From NCBI GenBank assembly GCA_041554195.1, contig JBFFMJ010000002.1, positions 310,001 through 374,000 of the forward strand: a stretch of DNA of 64,000 nt. The letters are read 5' to 3'. Made by a program: the position numbers and the translations under genes. Below the pieces are notes generated by a model. The model was given only the letters and a program-made list of their open reading frames with translations, did not search any database and had not been told where the DNA came from. This DNA is from JAPHSX01 sp041554195. Its GTDB lineage: Bacteria; Pseudomonadota; Gammaproteobacteria; Thiohalomonadales; Thiohalomonadaceae. Shown one piece after another: positions 62,410 through 64,000 of the stretch. The first letter of the stretch is position 1. Every line of letters starts with the position of its first letter.

Positions 62410-63525
62410 CTAACGGCTCTCCTCTGCTGAAGGGTTGAAGGGGATCTGTCCATTGGCAAGGTGAATCGTCGAGGTGGGGAATGCCACCTCGGCACCGTGC
62501 TGTTCAATGATCTGAATCACCTTCAATAACACATCCTGCTTTACCTCATGATAAAAGACCCAGTTGGTGGTCCTGGTGAAGGTGTAGATAAAAAAGTCGA
62601 GCGAGGATGGCGCAAAGGCGTTGAAATTGACGATCAGCGTCTGCGTGGTGTCGATCTCGGGGTGCTCCTCCAACATCGCCTTTACCGCCTGCACAATGGC
62701 GGCCATTTTATCGGCATCCTCATAGCGAATGCCGATGGTCTCATTAATGCGTCGATGGCTCATGCGCGAAGGATTCTCCACCGCAATGCTGGCAAAGGTG
62801 GCGTTGGGCAGGTAGAGCGGACGCTTGTCGAAGGTGCGAATAACGGTAAGACGCCAGCCGATCTTCTCAACCGTTCCCTCAATGCTGCGATCAGGGGAAC
62901 GGATCCAGTCACCCACCGCAAAGGGACGATCCATAAAGATCATCAGACCACCAAAAAAGTTCGAGAGCAGATCCTTGGCGGCAAAACCGATGGCGATACC
63001 GCCGACGCCACCGAAGGCGAGCACACCGGAAATACTGAAGCCCAGGGTCTGCATCGCCACCAGCACCGTGGTGATGAGTACCGAGAGACGCAGCAGCTTG
63101 CCGATGGCATCGACGGTGGTGCGATCGATCTCTCTTCCCGTGCGCTCCGCCTTGAGCAGGACATTTTTTTCCATCGCCTGAATAAAGCGAAACAGAAACC
63201 AGGCAAAGGTGGCGATCACACCCAGATTACGGGCTGGATCGATGACATCAAAAATAACCGCGTCGGTTTTACTGCCGACGATATCGGCGGCAAAGCTCAG
63301 ACCGAGCAACCAGATCAATACGCTAAGTGGTCGACGCGCGGCAAAAAAGAGCGCGTCATCCCACAGGATGCGAGTCATCTCGATACGCCCCTGCATACGA
63401 CGCACCATCCGTTTTTGCACAAAATCTAACAGCAGTGTGCCGAACACCACGATGAATACCTGCACCACCAGTATGGTGGTAGGATTACCCTCCAGCAGGG
63501 CGGTCAAACTCTTCTCAAATTCCAT
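62410..63525 (-). CDS. Mechanosensitive ion channel family protein (MscS/YbdG-like)
   Basis: A 371-residue inner-membrane channel. Four to five N-terminal hydrophobic helices precede the pore helix VLAFGGVGGIAIGFAAKDLLS and the beta domain FMDRPFAVGDWIRSPDRSIEGTVE. A conserved C-terminal region includes LVNFNAFAPSSLDFFIYTFT. It is larger than the MscS at 27527. The stop is adjacent to the hpt start. It shares its strand with nagZ upstream. Confidence 0.92.
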   Translation of the reverse strand: MEFEKSLTALLEGNPTTILVVQVFIVVFGTLLLDFVQKRMVRRMQGRIEMTRILWDDALFFAARRPLSVLIWLLGLSFAADIVGSKTDAVIFDVIDPARNLGVIATFAWFLFRFIQAMEKNVLLKAERTGREIDRTTVDAIGKLLRLSVLITTVLVAMQTLGFSISGVLAFGGVGGIAIGFAAKDLLSNFFGGLMIFMDRPFAVGDWIRSPDRSIEGTVEKIGWRLTVIRTFDKRPLYLPNATFASIAVENPSRMSHRRINETIGIRYEDADKMAAIVQAVKAMLEEHPEIDTTQTLIVNFNAFAPSSLDFFIYTFTRTTNWVFYHEVKQDVLLKVIQIIEQHGAEVAFPTSTIHLANGQIPFNPSAEESR

Positions 63526-63536
63526 TCCTTACTCCA

Positions 63537-64000
63537 TTAAAACGGTAGCGACAGGCTGTCGCCGTCGAGTTGATGCATTGCATTGACGGCCTGTAGCCAC
63601 GCTTTATCACCGTGCAGGGTCTCCCAGCTAAGTGGGTGGCGACCATGCAGGCGTGCAAGGCGGGTATGCAGCACCGGATTGGCCTGCGGTTTTAAGCCGT
63701 TCAGGATCTGCAGTGCCCCCGCACGATTATTACAGATCAGCACCATGTCACAGCCGGCTGCGATGGCCGCCTCGGCCCGTGACACATAATCCCCTGCGAC
63801 ACTGGCCCCCTCCATGTTGAGATCGTCACTGAAGATCACCCCCTGAAAGCCGACGCGCTCACGCAGTACCTGCTTTAACCAGAAGGGGGAAAAACCGGCG
63901 GGGTTGGGATCAACCTTGTCGTAGATCACATGGGCCGGCATCACCCCGGCCATGCCGTTATTCATCATCCGCCCATAGGGCAGAATATCTTCGGCGAAGA
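63537..64000 (-). CDS. nagZ: Beta-N-acetylhexosaminidase NagZ, C-terminal part (cut by window edge)
   Basis: The frame is open to the right edge. Visible residues match the end of NagZ, the peptidoglycan recycling glucosaminidase: GMAGVMPAHVIYDKVDPNPA, GFSPFWLKQVLRE, GFQGVIFSDDLNMEGA with the conserved catalytic-domain Asp pair, and AAIAAGCDMVLICNNR. About 154 residues are present of the usual 330-340. The start is outside the window. An association of nagZ with the methylthioinosine phosphorylase gene is known in pseudomonads. Confidence 0.93.
   Translation of the reverse strand, partial: FAEDILPYGRMMNNGMAGVMPAHVIYDKVDPNPAGFSPFWLKQVLRERVGFQGVIFSDDLNMEGASVAGDYVSRAEAAIAAGCDMVLICNNRAGALQILNGLKPQANPVLHTRLARLHGRHPLSWETLHGDKAWLQAVNAMHQLDGDSLSLPF

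Noticed and set aside
62548..63429. 293-codon plus-strand frame opposite the mechanosensitive channel
   Set aside because: Antisense of a membrane protein; no ribosome site and no recognisable domain.

Overview
The window looks like a chromosome segment of a gammaproteobacterial sulfur oxidiser. The main reason is a complete oxidative (reverse-type) dissimilatory sulfite reductase cluster, dsrABEFHCMKLJOP followed by dsrN and dsrR, in the order known from Allochromatium vinosum and related free-living and symbiotic Chromatiales-type lineages. DsrEFH and DsrL are present and I see no dsrD, which points to sulfur oxidation and not sulfate reduction. Housekeeping runs (tmk-holB-pilZ-tatD, tamA-tamB, nagZ-hpt-methylthioinosine phosphorylase) are also typically gammaproteobacterial. 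No insertion sequence, phage gene, tRNA, rRNA or CRISPR array was seen.

1-11.8 kb: a 5'-truncated glutamate dehydrogenase, a DASS-family carboxylate transporter, a large DUF748 envelope protein and an Hsp20 chaperone. These are followed by a tight operon (5855-11762) that joins an amino-acid dehydrogenase, a three-gene 2-oxoacid:acceptor oxidoreductase and an acyl-CoA ligase. Together these would interconvert an amino acid, its 2-oxoacid, the acyl-CoA and the free acid.

11.8-24 kb: a translationally coupled cassette of N-formylglutamate-amidohydrolase-like protein, DUF1704 (HExxxH/QEGLA) metallopeptidase-like protein and ATP-grasp ligase; an HPP membrane protein; pcm; an MtaB-type methylthiotransferase; two overlapping CNNM/CorC-type genes; and a Na/Pi cotransporter-like gene. 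This stretch carries gene decay: a frameshifted beta-CASP nuclease tail (18658-18896) and two start-less gene remnants that abut head to head near 21900.

24-43.4 kb: a P-type ATPase, DUF432 and MscS genes, a small LapA-like protein, tamA-tamB, a class V aminotransferase, a double cyclic-nucleotide-binding/rhodanese fusion, the tatD-pilZ-holB-tmk block, two unrecognised proteins, and then a minus-strand block facing away from dsr. That block encodes a DsrC-like protein without the functional cysteines, an orphan Cas6/Cmx6-like protein, a helical protein of unknown function and a small ORF.

43.4-64 kb: a 517-base AT-rich divergent region leads into dsrA. The Dsr enzymes would work as follows. 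DsrEFH and DsrC relay sulfur, DsrAB with DsrL oxidises it to sulfite, and the DsrMKJOP membrane complex recycles DsrC thiols and exchanges electrons with the quinone pool. DsrN is linked to siroheme amidation and DsrR is an A-type-carrier-like protein. A TrpD2-like gene lies between dsrP and dsrN, and a NarX/NarL-like two-component pair follows dsrR. The window ends with csiV-like, methylthioinosine phosphorylase, hpt, a mechanosensitive channel and a partial nagZ.

All calls come from reading the sequence and recalling protein families; no search was run.
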